Source: Vermamoeba vermiformis
Lineage: Eukaryota > Tubulinea > Echinamoebida
Reading direction: 5' to 3'
Assembly: GCA_045837725.1 (NCBI GenBank)
Contig: JBEWZL010000006.1
Coordinates: 62,001 to 126,000 of the forward strand
DNA length: 64,000 nt
Numbering within the stretch: the stretch's first letter is position 1; each line of letters starts with the position of its first letter. The translations under genes and the position numbers were made by a program. Shown here one piece after another: positions 1-14,000 of the stretch. The notes below the pieces were generated by a model, which had not been told where the DNA came from, made no database searches, and was given only the letters and a program-made list of their open reading frames with translations.

Positions 1-618
1 ACCAAAACGGTGTCGCGCACGAGCTAGTACCCACCCAAGCACTCGAACGTTGTGAAGTTAGATCTAAGGACCGCGTTTTTTGAATTTGCAAAGAGGAAAG
101 AAAGAGGGAAAGGGTGGATTTGGTTTGGCACGTACCACTGCGTTTTGAATCTCGGCTTGCTCTTCAGCTTTTCGAATCTTTCGGTCTGCATCATTGACCA
201 TGTTCTCCAAAAATCTAATAAACCGTTCCTCATATCCGTAGCGGTCCTTCTTTTCTGAAGACAGCTGTTCATATCTGTCGATGATCGAAAAGGGTAAGTG
301 GCTGCTCCTTATACGCAACGCAATATTTTATTAAGGTTGTACTTACTCTTTTCTACACTCTTCGTCGTGTTCTTGGCGACAGGGACCTACACATTATTTA
401 TATATAATTTTTTTATTGTCGAATCTCCGCTGCTTTTGCTTACCAAGATGGTCGCTCTTCGTATTTACGAAGAGCTCATGCGGACAAAAACCGCATAGAA
501 AGAATTTGCATACGCGCTCATCGTCGAAGTGCTTCTGCTTGTTCTTTTTCTCTTCTGGAAGCAAGTCACGATCCGCTCCCAAGAGCTCATCCAATTGCTG
601 ACGAAACAGATCTACCAT
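1..618 (-). CDS. LUC7-like U1 snRNP splicing factor (5' part; runs off left edge)
   Basis: LUC7 family proteins bind U1 snRNP and help select 5' splice sites in the nucleus. Three exons are clear on the minus strand: 618-444, 386-347 and 274-136, joined in frame by GTAAG or GTACG donors. The start MVDLFRQQLDELLG is the classic family N-terminus. It is followed by the first CCCH-type zinc finger: VCKFFLCGFCPHELF, then DLGPCRQEHDEECRKEYE across two introns. A helical segment with RYGYEERFIRFLENMV and DADRKIRKAEE matches the family coiled region. The remaining exons, including the second zinc finger, lie past base 1, and the next acceptor near bases 1-70 could not be fixed. The start ATG at 618 faces RPA1 at 862, so the 243 bases between form a divergent promoter. 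Family assignment is firm; the paralogue is not determined. Confidence 0.88.
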
Positions 619-861
619 TGTGTGATAGGTCCAGTAGTGGTAATGAGTGTGGTACAAACGAGCTAAGAAAGGAGCAGCGAACAGAGACAGGCACGCTAAT
701 TTTTAGCAGGCCAAACAGTTTTGACCGTCAAATTATTCTTTGCCGCCATTTTACCGTTACTTTTTCCAAGTATTTTTGAATCAACAAGAGCGAAGTTCGT
801 TTTTTGGCCATCGCTCAATCAACATTTTTTATTACAAACTCAATACCACAAAGCTACAATA

Positions 862-2885
862 ATGCAATTCCCTGGTGGTCAATTATCAGCCGGATTTATT
901 GCGGGCATCTGTCGCGGCGATCCTCGCTGGCAAGGTGCTACGCCTTATGTTCAAATTCTCGAGGTTAAAAAACTCGCTAATACTAATGCCGCGAACGCTC
1001 AAGGCGAGAAGCACAGGTAAGCAAGAAACGAAATTAATCCACGAAAAAATAATAATTAATAATTCTTATTTATTCGAAATTTGCAGATTACTTGTTTCCG
1101 ATGGCGTTCACTTCATGCAATCCATTCTTGCCTCTCAATTATCACATTATGTTGCTGACGGAACTGTCGCTGCTCTCTCGATCTTAAAGATTACTCAATA
1201 CAACGTCAACGATGTAAACAACAGAAAGTAAGTATCGATTCGCGGAATTATGATTTCCAATAATTTACTAACGGCGACCTAGGTTGCTTTTGTTGCTGAA
1301 TATCGAAGGCGTCCACCCTTCTTTCCCCAACAAGCTTGGCTCGCCCAACAGCATTGAAGGTGGTGCCCTTCCCGCGCAACCACAACAACAGCCTCAACAG
1401 CCTCAGCAACAATACGGGCAACAACCTCAACGCGCTGCTCAGCCTCAACAAGGTGGTGCTCCTCGCAACAACAATTACGGCCAACAACAACAGCAGCAAG
1501 GTCAACAACAGTTCCACGCAGGCGGCGATTCCATTCACCCGATCTCTGCTTTGAATCCTTACCAGCCTCGCTGGACCATTCGCGCCAGATGCACTTTCAA
1601 ACCCGAGATCAAGACCTTCAATAACGACAAGGGCGGAGGCAAGCTCTTCAGTGTTGATCTTTTGGACGAGTCCGGCGAGATTCGTGCCGTCGCATTCGGT
1701 GACGCTGTGGACCAGCTCTACCCGGTCTTCCAAGTAGATCAGATTTACAAGATCTCTGGTGGAACTCTTCGCTTTGCCAATAAGAAGTTCAACTCTCTTA
1801 AGAACGACTACGAGATCGTCTTGGACACCAATTCACTCGTGCAACGCGTCGACGGTGCTAATGTCAGAGTGCCCAAGGTTCTCTACAGCTTCGTCAACAT
1901 CGACCAAATCAACGATGTTGCCGCTAACGAAGTCATCGACGTCATTGGTATCGTGAAGGAGGTTGGCGAGCTTGGCACAATCAAGACCAAGAAGGACGGC
2001 AGAGATCTTGCCAAGCGCAACATCACATTGGTCGACACTACTGATCGCGCTATCGAGGTCACTTTGTGGGGCGATCAAGCGACCAACTTCCAACGCCCTG
2101 ATGGCGAAGAGCACCCTGTCTTAGTTGTCAAGGCTTGCAAAGTCTCCGACTACAACGGCAAATCTTTGGGTTCCTCCTTCAACTCTCGTATCGAGTTCAA
2201 CCCTGCTATTGAAAAGACTCGCGAGTTGCGTGAATGGTGGGACAACCAAGACGTCAGCCAAATCACAACCCGCATTCACTCGCTCACTCAGCCTCGTGCT
2301 CCGTACACTGGTGCTGCTCGTGGTGACGGTGCTGGCTCTGCAAGAAACGCTCCTGAGAAGACCTTCGAGCAAGTCAAGAATGAACAACTTGGCGTTGATG
2401 GTCCTGCTACCTTCAAGACCCGTGCCACTGTTATGTTCATCAAGCAAGAGCCTCTTCACTACGACGCTTGCCCTGAGTGCAAAAAGAAGGTTTCACAGTC
2501 GAACGGAACTTGGTTCTGCGACAAGAAGTGCAACAAACCTGTGGTCAGACAATGCCGTTACGTCGTCAGCTTCACTGCTTACGATCACACCAACTCTCGC
2601 TGGTTGAGCGCTTTTGACGAGGCCGGTCAAGTGCTCTTTGGCATGGACGCTGATCGCATGGTTGCCATCAAAGAGAGCGGCGACGATTCTCAGTTGCAAA
2701 CTGCCATTCAAAACGCCATGTTCAAGACATACAACTTCACAATCAGAGCCAAGACGGAGGACTTTGAGGGCTCCATGAACGGTCCCATGCTCAAGTGCAG
2801 CGTCGTTCACATGTCTCCTGTGGACTACGTTGCTGATAGCACCAAGTTGATTTCATCTATCAACGCTATGTTGGGCACAGCTTAA
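862..2885 (+). CDS. RPA1: Replication protein A 70 kDa subunit (RPA1)
   Basis: Large subunit of the nuclear single-strand DNA binding complex used in replication, repair and recombination. Three exons: 862-1016, 1087-1227 and 1283-2885, about 632 residues, the usual family length. Residues 1-100 form the N-terminal OB fold for protein partners, starting MQFPGGQLSAGFIAGI. A Gln/Pro-rich linker (about 120-175) follows. DNA-binding domain A starts near HPISALNPYQPRWTIRARC, then domain B, then domain C near the C-terminus. Domain C carries the zinc site, with ACPECKKKV and WFCDKKCNKP giving the four cysteines. The sequence is complete, with a TAA stop. The long third exon has GC-rich, even codon use typical of a highly expressed gene. 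The 3' end converges on the polyprenal reductase gene 130 bases away. Confidence 0.95.
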
Positions 2886-3018
2886 ACCGTCCCTTGTTAA
2901 TATATATTTTTTTAATCTTATTACCAAAAAGCTAAAAATATGATGTATAGATCCAGCATTCTTGGAGGATGCTTTACCTGAATGTAATAAAGTTTTATTT
3001 ACATAATCGCATGTTTTA

Positions 3019-4101
3019 TTAATAAATCCACGGGATAATTATATTTTTGGTGGAGTGTTTTGTTTTGTCGCTAATTTTGGTTTTGTACCAGAGATCGGTT
3101 TTGGTTGCAGAATCCGCCAAGTTGACGAATACAAAAGCTAAAATTAGCCATAGGGTAACGCACCGACCCGCAGTCATGGTAATAAACGAGGTGTATATCA
3201 GTACCTCTGCGAAGTAATGTGGTGCTGTCAGGGTTTTGAACCACTTTTCGTTCGGGATCTTGTACTCTTTGTCTGCCGGTGATTTTCGGAGTGACGCTAG
3301 TATCTTATGGCATACGTGCTGCATGTAGTTCCCATAAGCAAAAATCACGAGTCCTACGAGGATATAAGGCGCAGGCAAGTGCTCGCTGCCAAACGTAACC
3401 TCCACATCTGTCGCGATAGCGATGGGCGCAAAGACATAATACGCAACGGCTGATAATAGACATTAAATTAGATCATCGTGAGACTAGGATTGCGGGAGAC
3501 TTACCCATCAGGAAGTTGAAGGGGTGTGTCATGCGATGGCTAAATTTGTGTATAAAAAAGCACTCGTACAATCTCCGAAAAAGATGAGATTGATACAAAA
3601 ATAGAATACAGAGAACTGCAGCGTGACTGGAGAGGGGTTGGGTCTGAAAATAAAGAAAATGGAGTGGTTAGCCCAGAGGATTGTTGCCTTTTATGGTAGA
3701 TGCTGGATCGCGTGCGAGGTACCTTGATAATAAAAGCAATGATTGGGAGATTAATAGCAGTGCCTACAATATAGCAGCTGGTAAAGACCCATTCATGAGG
3801 CACGAAGAACTTTGCAAGGAGGTCGTGTTTGGCAGGTGTTTTGAACGACGATAGTTTGCCGTACGTTGTTAATTGATTTAGCTATTTAATAAATGGATTA
3901 GGAATAGTCTAATAGCCTCTCTTAATAAGTTGACGGTATGAAAGCGACATCCAAATTATAAAAAATTTGGAGACTTACCCACGGGATAAAGAATCTGATT
4001 ATCAATAAAATCAATGCCACAGACCATGCAGTAATTGATAAAAAATAAGTAATATTTAAAGCTTCTCTAGTAAGCAAGTTTTCGAATCTGAGCCATGTCA
4101 T
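3019..4101 (-). CDS. Polyprenal/polyprenol reductase, steroid 5-alpha-reductase family (SRD5A3-like)
   Basis: SRD5A3-type enzymes act in the ER membrane in the pathway that turns polyprenol into dolichol, needed for N-glycosylation. Read on the minus strand, the start ATG at 4101 (MTWLRFENLL) opens a first transmembrane segment. Later exons give YGKLSSFKTPAKHDLLAKFF, PHEWVFTSCYIVGTAI, RLYECFFIHKF and SHRMTHPFNFLM. The last exon holds the NADPH-site region of the family: YGNYMQHVCHKILASLRK, KEYKIPNEKWFKTLTAPHYF and a C-terminal YKTKISDKTKHSTKNIIIPW. The RLYECFF and PHYFAEVLIY blocks separate SRD5A3 from other 5-alpha reductases. An upstream in-frame non-ATG start was rejected. Start is divergent with the LRR gene at 4292, giving a 190-base shared promoter. 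Confidence 0.85.
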
Positions 4102-4291
4102 CTCTGTACTGCCATCAAACAATCATGTTAAATATGGTAGGTGAACTGTGATATATGGCGTGAAGTTCTTGTGCTTATTTACATACAACAACCGCCTGTG
4201 TGGTTGTGCCAAAAACAAGAAATAAAATAGATCAGTTTTGTTCTGCCACGCAGCTCTATCAGCACAAGCTTAAAAATAGTAAAATTATAAT

Positions 4292-7200
4292 ATGGGCTCA
4301 GGATTATCGAAGAAGGCTGAGGAACGGATCAGCACCGCCAAAAAGAACAAATCCAAAGAAATCAATCTGAGGGACTGTCAGCTCAAAAAATTACCTCATG
4401 TCGTTAAAACAGCATTAAAGGGACTCAAGATCCTTAATATTTCTCAAAACTACATTGTAGAGCTGCCTCCAGCTATTGGCAATTTTGTGGATCTGGAAGA
4501 GTTCTATTGCGATACTAACGAAATTGATGAACTTCCAGCCGAATTATTTACACTAAAAAAATTATTGGTATTAAATGTGGCTCGTAATCCTCTCACTTCA
4601 TTGCCCGGTAAGATATTGAAAAAAAAAAAATAACAACAATAATTTGTTATAGGCTTGGCATGTTACCATAGTAATATTATACTGCCATTAATTTATACTT
4701 TTACATTTTTTGTTAGTAATTGAATTAGTTGCTCTCTTCCAACGGCTCAGCCTTTGATCCGTTTTCTCCACTATTTAAATCGAATCATGGCGTCGAATGC
4801 TAATATATTTGCATATTAGATCAATATATCGCCGAACTTGGTGCTCTTACCACGCTGGATTTGTCAGGCACTTCGATCGAAAAACTTCCTCCTAACCTCG
4901 GCAAGCTTCAATCGCTCACTACTTATATTCACCAATCTTGCGGCTTAGCAGAGGTACCTCCTCAAATCCTTCATTTGAAGAACCTTCGAGTACTGGATTT
5001 GTCAAGTATGTGCGAATAACCGAAAGTTATTCTTGGACCCTCGATCTCCTATTCTTACGAAATATGAACCCTACCATAATTCAATAGGAATTTACGTCGT
5101 TAATGCAATTTTCAATCATTACTGTATTGATTATTCCCTTTTTTGAAATCTTTTACGTTGCGGATCAGCACGTTGGCAATTAATTAATAATCTGTGTTTT
5201 TGTAGATAATAAGATTACGACTCTACCCGTCGACCTCGACAAGCTCGTGAACTTGGAGCGATTAGATTTGTCTAACAACCGATTGTCAAAGCTCGAAACA
5301 CCCGTTGCAGCACTCAACAACCTTCGAACGTTAATTTTGAATAATAACCCTTTGAGTACGTCATATTATGTGCTATATGATTATGACGCTAACGAGGTAT
5401 TATAGCCGATGTATCCAACTTCCCGTTTAGCAAGTTGGGTAACTTGATTGAATTGAACATGAACGAGTGTCACTTGGAGAAGATCAGTCAAGAGATTGGC
5501 ACGTTAACAAAGCTGCAAACATTGGAACTCGGAATCAACAAGCTCAAAGTCATTCCGCGACAGATAGGTATGAGATTTTATATAGCGCGGGAATTTTTGT
5601 TCGCGTGCCATGCATGTTGGAAATCTCGTGTCAAAAGGCCGGATCAAGCTGTTTGGACCAATCGTTTACAGCCACATGACGCAATCTCGAGATTACGAAT
5701 TTATTGTTAAATTGCGACCCGTTCATACATAATTACCATTTTAGTCAATTATTCCGCTTGTCTCGACAGTTACTTAATTATTTTGAATATACTTAAAGAA
5801 GCTACAAAGCTTATGATATATAATAGATTTAAGCGAAAGTTACAGAGTCGAGATTTAGGGAGATTATACTTGAACTCCAGATACTAATTATATTTCAGGA
5901 CACATTGGAACGGGCTTACGAAGGCTCAACTTGAGAAGTAATCAAATTGAAGATGTGCCTGGAGAATTCAGCTTTTTTGAACCGGCTATTGATCTAGATT
6001 TATCAAATAATCCGCTCCGCGTAAGTAATGATTTCATGCTCGATAAAAATAGATCCGCGTTGTGAAATCTTTATGACTTTGATAAATTGAAACAAACGAT
6101 ACTTATATAGAAATTTGCGGTGAAATATAATCACCTTGTTAAGGGCTTAATTTCTCGCGAACGGATCTTGCTTTCTTACGAAGATCGGTCTTCGATCTTG
6201 CTAGGGCAACTTGTACTTACGTCCTTTCTATGACAGGGTCAACAACAGCAATGGCTCGACCAAGGAGCTCCTGTATTAATCGAGAACTTAGCGCCGTTTA
6301 CTAAGGGTAAGGGGTTTCTCTATTTCGCGTCGGTTAGGATCCACGTCGGGCAAGCTCACTGAAAGTATACCATCTTCGTAAGGCTTCGGGTGTATATCGA
6401 CGAGATGTACTCCGTGGTGCTATCGTATTGCTTTGTCTAGGGTGGCTCAATTCAATTTCGGAGTTTTCAGATTCAGATGCGAATCCGTTTCTTACAGTTA
6501 TTATCTGTAGCTTGGCCAGCTCACTGCGAATGCACCGGCGACAGCTTGAACACAGCACCGGCGAAGCAAGGTGTTTCATTCTTTATCAACGCTAAGGACT
6601 TCAAGGTACGTGAAACGAATCGCTCAATCTCCGCTCATTTTCGTGGATGCACCGAGCGTTCATGAACCAATCTCAAATTTTCTGGCAAAGCAAACAAATA
6701 GCCGATTCGATCCTTTTATGGATTGTGTGGGCCAGCACCCGAAATTTAACTTTCATGAACGAAATTTTCCTCTTCCAATCGTTATCGCATGCGATAACCA
6801 CCAAGATCTAACCGGTATATCGCCTTAGGGCAAAAAACGTACGACTGGCAACGATAAATTCGACGTGCTCTTCGTTAGACAAGGCTCAGAACTCGATGTT
6901 GGCGATAGCAAGTACTACCAAAATGAAGGCATAGTCAAGGATCTCAAGAACGGCACTTACGTAAGTCTCAATTATTATTACTCCAATAGTACTCTACACG
7001 ATTACTTAAGTCGACGGCTATTTGCCGATAGTTTAATATTATTTCTCGTTCTATGATAAGGGTCAAAAATAGCTCGTGGATTAAGCGTTAAACCCCGGAG
7101 TTTTTTTTGGCCTTGAAAAAAATGAAGGAACGCTACTCCGAAAATAACTTTTATGATATACTATACTATATGCTATCCACGTTCTATAATCGATCTTGAA

Positions 7201-7355
7201 CTCCTACAATTTAATCCAAATTAGTTTCTGATCGTATTTTCGTTTGACATTAGGAGGTGTTTTTCAACTTGGCTTATTCTGGCACTTATAAAGTGACGGT
7301 GCTTTGTGAGGGAGTCGAAATTAAAGACAGTCCCTACACAATGACTGTAATTTAA
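4292..7355 (+). CDS. Leucine-rich repeat protein with C-terminal filamin-type Ig domain, likely myristoylated
   Basis: Nine exons keep one frame: 4292-4607, 4820-5005, 5206-5355, 5406-5567, 5899-6020, 6237-6306, 6511-6605, 6829-6960 and 7254-7355 (444 residues). The N-terminus MGSGLSKKAEER has Gly2 and Ser6, a good N-myristoylation signal with basic residues after it. About 11 leucine-rich repeats follow, such as LKILNISQNYIVELPPAI and LERLDLSNNRLSKLETPV, of the plant-/Ras-group-like 23-residue type. The last ~110 residues form a filamin repeat: CTGDSLNTAPAKQGVSFFI, FKGKKRTTGNDKFDVLF, then GTYKVTVLCEGVEIKDSPY. The family pattern predicts a membrane-tethered scaffold linking signalling to actin; that role is inferred. 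The filamin domain is split over three exons. I did not recognise a named orthologue. Confidence 0.85.
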
Positions 7356-8159
7356 AGCACAAGCCAGAACTATAAACGACTCCACATCGGAAGCACATCC
7401 GACAAGTACAAAGTATCGTACATTAAATGTTAGTTTTAATTAAACGCTATTGAAAATTAACAATAGCCTTTCTATCGATCATTGCTATGAAAATCGACCC
7501 TGTCATCTTAGAATTCTTCGAGATCCACATCCGATCGAACACGAACGTTAGGGTTAATTATAATTTCAAAAAAATGTTACCGACCCTGAGAAATTACACT
7601 AATTAGCGTATTGCGTTTCGTATTCTCTGTGTTCACACATTTCCGACGGCGTGATGTGATTCGAGAATTATTCCGCGACTGGGTTCAATCGAGATGGCCG
7701 TTATTTGAATCGAACTAAAGAGAATTTCGGAAATCATGAAAATATTTAGCACCAAATCGGCATAATCGTAAACTCCTTCGACGATGGATTAAGCCACTTT
7801 TGGGATCGGGCATATGAACCCAAAGGAATACAAACTCCTCTGGCTTTAGTTTCGGTTAAATGATTCACTAGACCTTAAATATTAAGTAAGACACTATCAA
7901 GTATTATTATGGTAAGGAAAATTTGGTTGTGCCATTAATTAACCTCGGTCGGAGGAAAGATAGAAAAATCCTCTATACCTAAATTAGTCAAAACTATTGT
8001 TCCGCGGATTGCGGTTATAAAAAGAGTCGGTTCCAAATTTTCACACTATTGTAACAATTTTGTGAAGCGATAACCACACGAGCTCGTCGTAAAATAATTT
8101 GAACGGGTTTTTTTGGAGCCGATCTGCTTCACTTGTCTATGATATAATATTTATACAAT
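7356..8159. other. Intergenic region, 804 bases
   Basis: Lies between the LRR-filamin gene and the kinase gene, both on the plus strand, so it holds a 3' UTR and the kinase promoter. No open frame, RNA gene or repeat was supported. It contains one reverse copy of the dispersed word GGATGTGG (as CCACATCC at 7525-7532). Confidence 0.6.
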
Positions 8160-10643
<2,484 letters not shown>

Positions 10644-11041
10644 TACTAGTTGTAAATTATTAACCTTATATAATGACCGAGACAAGCCTCGGTCATACCC
10701 TTGTACATAGGCAACAGCGAAAATTGACAAAATCTCGTTGTACATACAAATTTTCCGAGATAATAAATCGTTCGTTGCAAAGAATTTCCTCTCCTCATTA
10801 TTTCGTTGTAAATACTCGCAACGTAAATCTAAAAATGCATTTCAACTTCTCGGTATTTCCCAGCGGAGATTAACTTGCCGCGGGAAAATTTGTGTACCGT
10901 TTCCACTGGTTATAATTTATTAATATCACCTCATGGGAGGCTCCTCCGATTGGAGCAAAAATCCATACGGCGAGGTCACGGATGGGATACTGCTTGTTTG
11001 AGTATAAAGTGCGCTTTATTAACAAAAAAGGTGGATCTAGT
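10644..11041. other. Intergenic region between convergent genes, 398 bases
   Basis: Holds the 3' ends of the kinase (plus) and the UBA-VIT-VWA gene (minus). No frame or RNA gene is supported here; the open frames seen are short and have unlike composition. Confidence 0.6.
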
Positions 11042-14000
11042 TTAGATCGTGGCGACAAATTTTTTAGCCTCTGCAAGCACTTGTTCGACGAGCTGTGGTG
11101 TAGCGCTCAAAGTACGAGTCAAGTACTTCTTAGCCTTGCCGCCAATCAAGTCCCACTCGTCACGGCTGTTAGCTTCACGTGCTCTCCAAGAAGCTCAATG
11201 CGATAGCCGTGGCCCACAAGAGCAAGCTGGTCTCAAGTGCAGCCAAGAACGCTGGGAGTGCTTGTTTGACACGTGTCACATCGACGCCAAGAGCAGCAGC
11301 AATGTGCTCGACAACAAATGATCCGTTGGCTGCTTGTGCCAACACGATACGATCCAAAGGACGTTGCGCACTGGTGATTTGTTTGATGACTGGATCTACC
11401 ACCTCAGTGCTTGACGCAGCTTTGAGCGAACGGGGCGAGTTCGATGGTGAAACGCTACCACGGCCGCTAGTGGAGCTAGAAGGCGCTCGTTTGGGAGATG
11501 GCGGGGCACCTCCGGGCTTTGGAGCAGGAGCAGCACCATAGCCAAGCAGATTAGTCGGACTACCGTTGCTTTGTGGCACATTGAAGCTTGAGCTCGATGA
11601 TCTGGAGAGTGGCGCTGAAGGCGGTGCAGCAATGCCAAAGTTAGCACTATTACTTTCAAATGTAGCCATGGGAGGTGGTGGCGGGGCCGCGCTAGGTTTG
11701 GCCACCTTAAGTTCTTTCTTGGACTCCTTTTCTGCGTCCTTGTCTTTCTTTTCTTTCTTTTCTTTCTTATCTTTAGCTTTCTCGGAGGTACTTTGCTTCT
11801 TCTTCAATTTGTCCTCGCTCGATTGTTTTGCCTTCGTTCTGCCCTTCTTTGCAGCGCCCTCTTCAGGAACCAATTCTTGTTCCATTCTCTTCGACTCCGG
11901 TCTTTCACCGGCAACAAACAATTCATCAACGACCATTCGGTCCAACGATTCATTCTGTTTTTGTGGCTCGTAAGTGAATCCACTGAAATCATCACCACTG
12001 GCGCTCCGTGCGGAGGGGACGACAGGCGCTGGTTCAGTGAATTCTTGGTCAAAGTTGCTGGTGTCTGCGGCAAGCTTGTACGAGAGCAAATTGGCGCCTT
12101 CAGCAACTTTTTCATTGTCTTGTAAGCTATCCTCAGATGCATCTTCACTTTCAGCGGCCATCATGTCATCTGTGTCACGGTAATATCTGTATTTGTCTTC
12201 TGAAGCTGGTGCGGCAGAGGTGGTGGTGCCAGTCACGCTGGACTTTCTCTTGCGCGAATGCGAGGATCCTCCTTTTTCCTCTGCTTTTTCCTTCTTGTCA
12301 CCGCCACTGAACCACGAACCGATCTTGTCTAAAAATGGAAATTTGTTAATGCCTAATTTGGAATATTTGGAGGTATCAGGCACTCTCATCGCTGAAGGCG
12401 ATAATCTTTTGTTTCGAGGAAACATCCGAAACTTGACTTATTTGGCAATGACATTGCCAAATATGGAATAAAATTGTCACATGACTTACTGAAGAATGCA
12501 CCAGGACCGCCAGATTTCTGTTTGGCAGCTGCCAATTGCCCGAACGCCATTTGCTAAATAGGAAGTCGTTTAATACACTACCACTCTTAATAATATTCTT
12601 ATTATAATAGTCACTTACAGGTTGTGCCATTTGAACTTGTTGCTCAGGCGCAATAGCGTCGCTTCTACTGTCTAACATTGCAGAATTTTTTCTTCGAACA
12701 TTTTCGATTTGGATCTGCTCGGAGTTCTAAAAATAGTTATTATTAGTTGAGTGCTAAGAATATAAATTAATATCTGTTTGTTCATACCTCAGCGCCGAAC
12801 ACTTTAGTCGCCTCGTTGACGTCCATGGGTTCCATGTTGCCTTCAGTAGCATCTTTGCGCATTTCAACGGCAATGTACGACGTTTGCGAGCTGACGAGGC
12901 CCCAGCTATATTTGGAAATGACTATATTAATAACTAGATCTGACCGACGGAAAGTAAATTTTCACTGAAATTGATCGATTTTCTGGGCCAGATCCGTTAC
13001 TTTAACGTATATCTAATATCGATGATAGTATTAAATGGAGGGTACTTACACAGCGCCTAAATCAGCAATTTCCTTTTTAAGGTTTTGAGTCTTATTCTTC
13101 TCGTAGTCTCGGATCAACTTCATCGCGGTCAATTTATGCGCCAATTCACCGTCAATTGTCTTTTGCAGATCAAATTCAGCGCGCCATTCAAAGCTCTCAT
13201 TGCCTGATTTGGCTTTAATCGTCACTTCGTTCTTGGTCGGCGATTGGTCGACAGCATTGTTGACTTGTGCTGTTGAGTCCAAAAACGTCGAAACAACGAG
13301 CTTGTCTCCGTCGAAGATTGGTGGAATATCGTGTGCTGTTTTTCTGCGAATAAATGGCATTAGTCAAAAATTTTAGATGCGGCGATCAGATCAAAACAAC
13401 AAAGCCCAACATCATACGAACGCAATACTAAAATTTAAATATTATTCGACACTATCGATGGTCGTATTTCTCTAATATCGATAAAGTGTCGAGTTAAAAT
13501 TGTTCGTGGAAGAAAAAAAGTTGTTGGATCTGGTCAGGTTCGGAGGAGTTTCGGTAGAATAGTAATGATACTATATGAATATAATACATACCTTTCGGCA
13601 ACAGGCAACGGCCCCCAATTGATGTTTACGTCGCGCAACACGGGCTGCAAAGCTCTCTTCAGCTGTCTCATGACAACAGGCTCGATGCGCTCACCCGATC
13701 GAATAAATTCCGCTTTGCCATGACCATATTTGGCAATACCCAGCACGAGGGCCTTGCTCGCATCAGCTCCGATGCCGAATGTAAATACACGACAGCCATG
13801 TGCGTTGTTTTTGACGAATTCAAGCACTTCTTCAGTGTTTTTGACTTCACCGTCCGTCTGTTGAAAGAAATTCAGTATAAGGACTAGTCTCTTTTTTGTT
13901 GTAATATAGAGTAAGAGCAAGATGCTGTGAAATGGATATAAGGAGGAAAAAAGTGCGTCCTCCGAACAAAAATTTTAGGTACATCCGAAAAAATTTTTTG

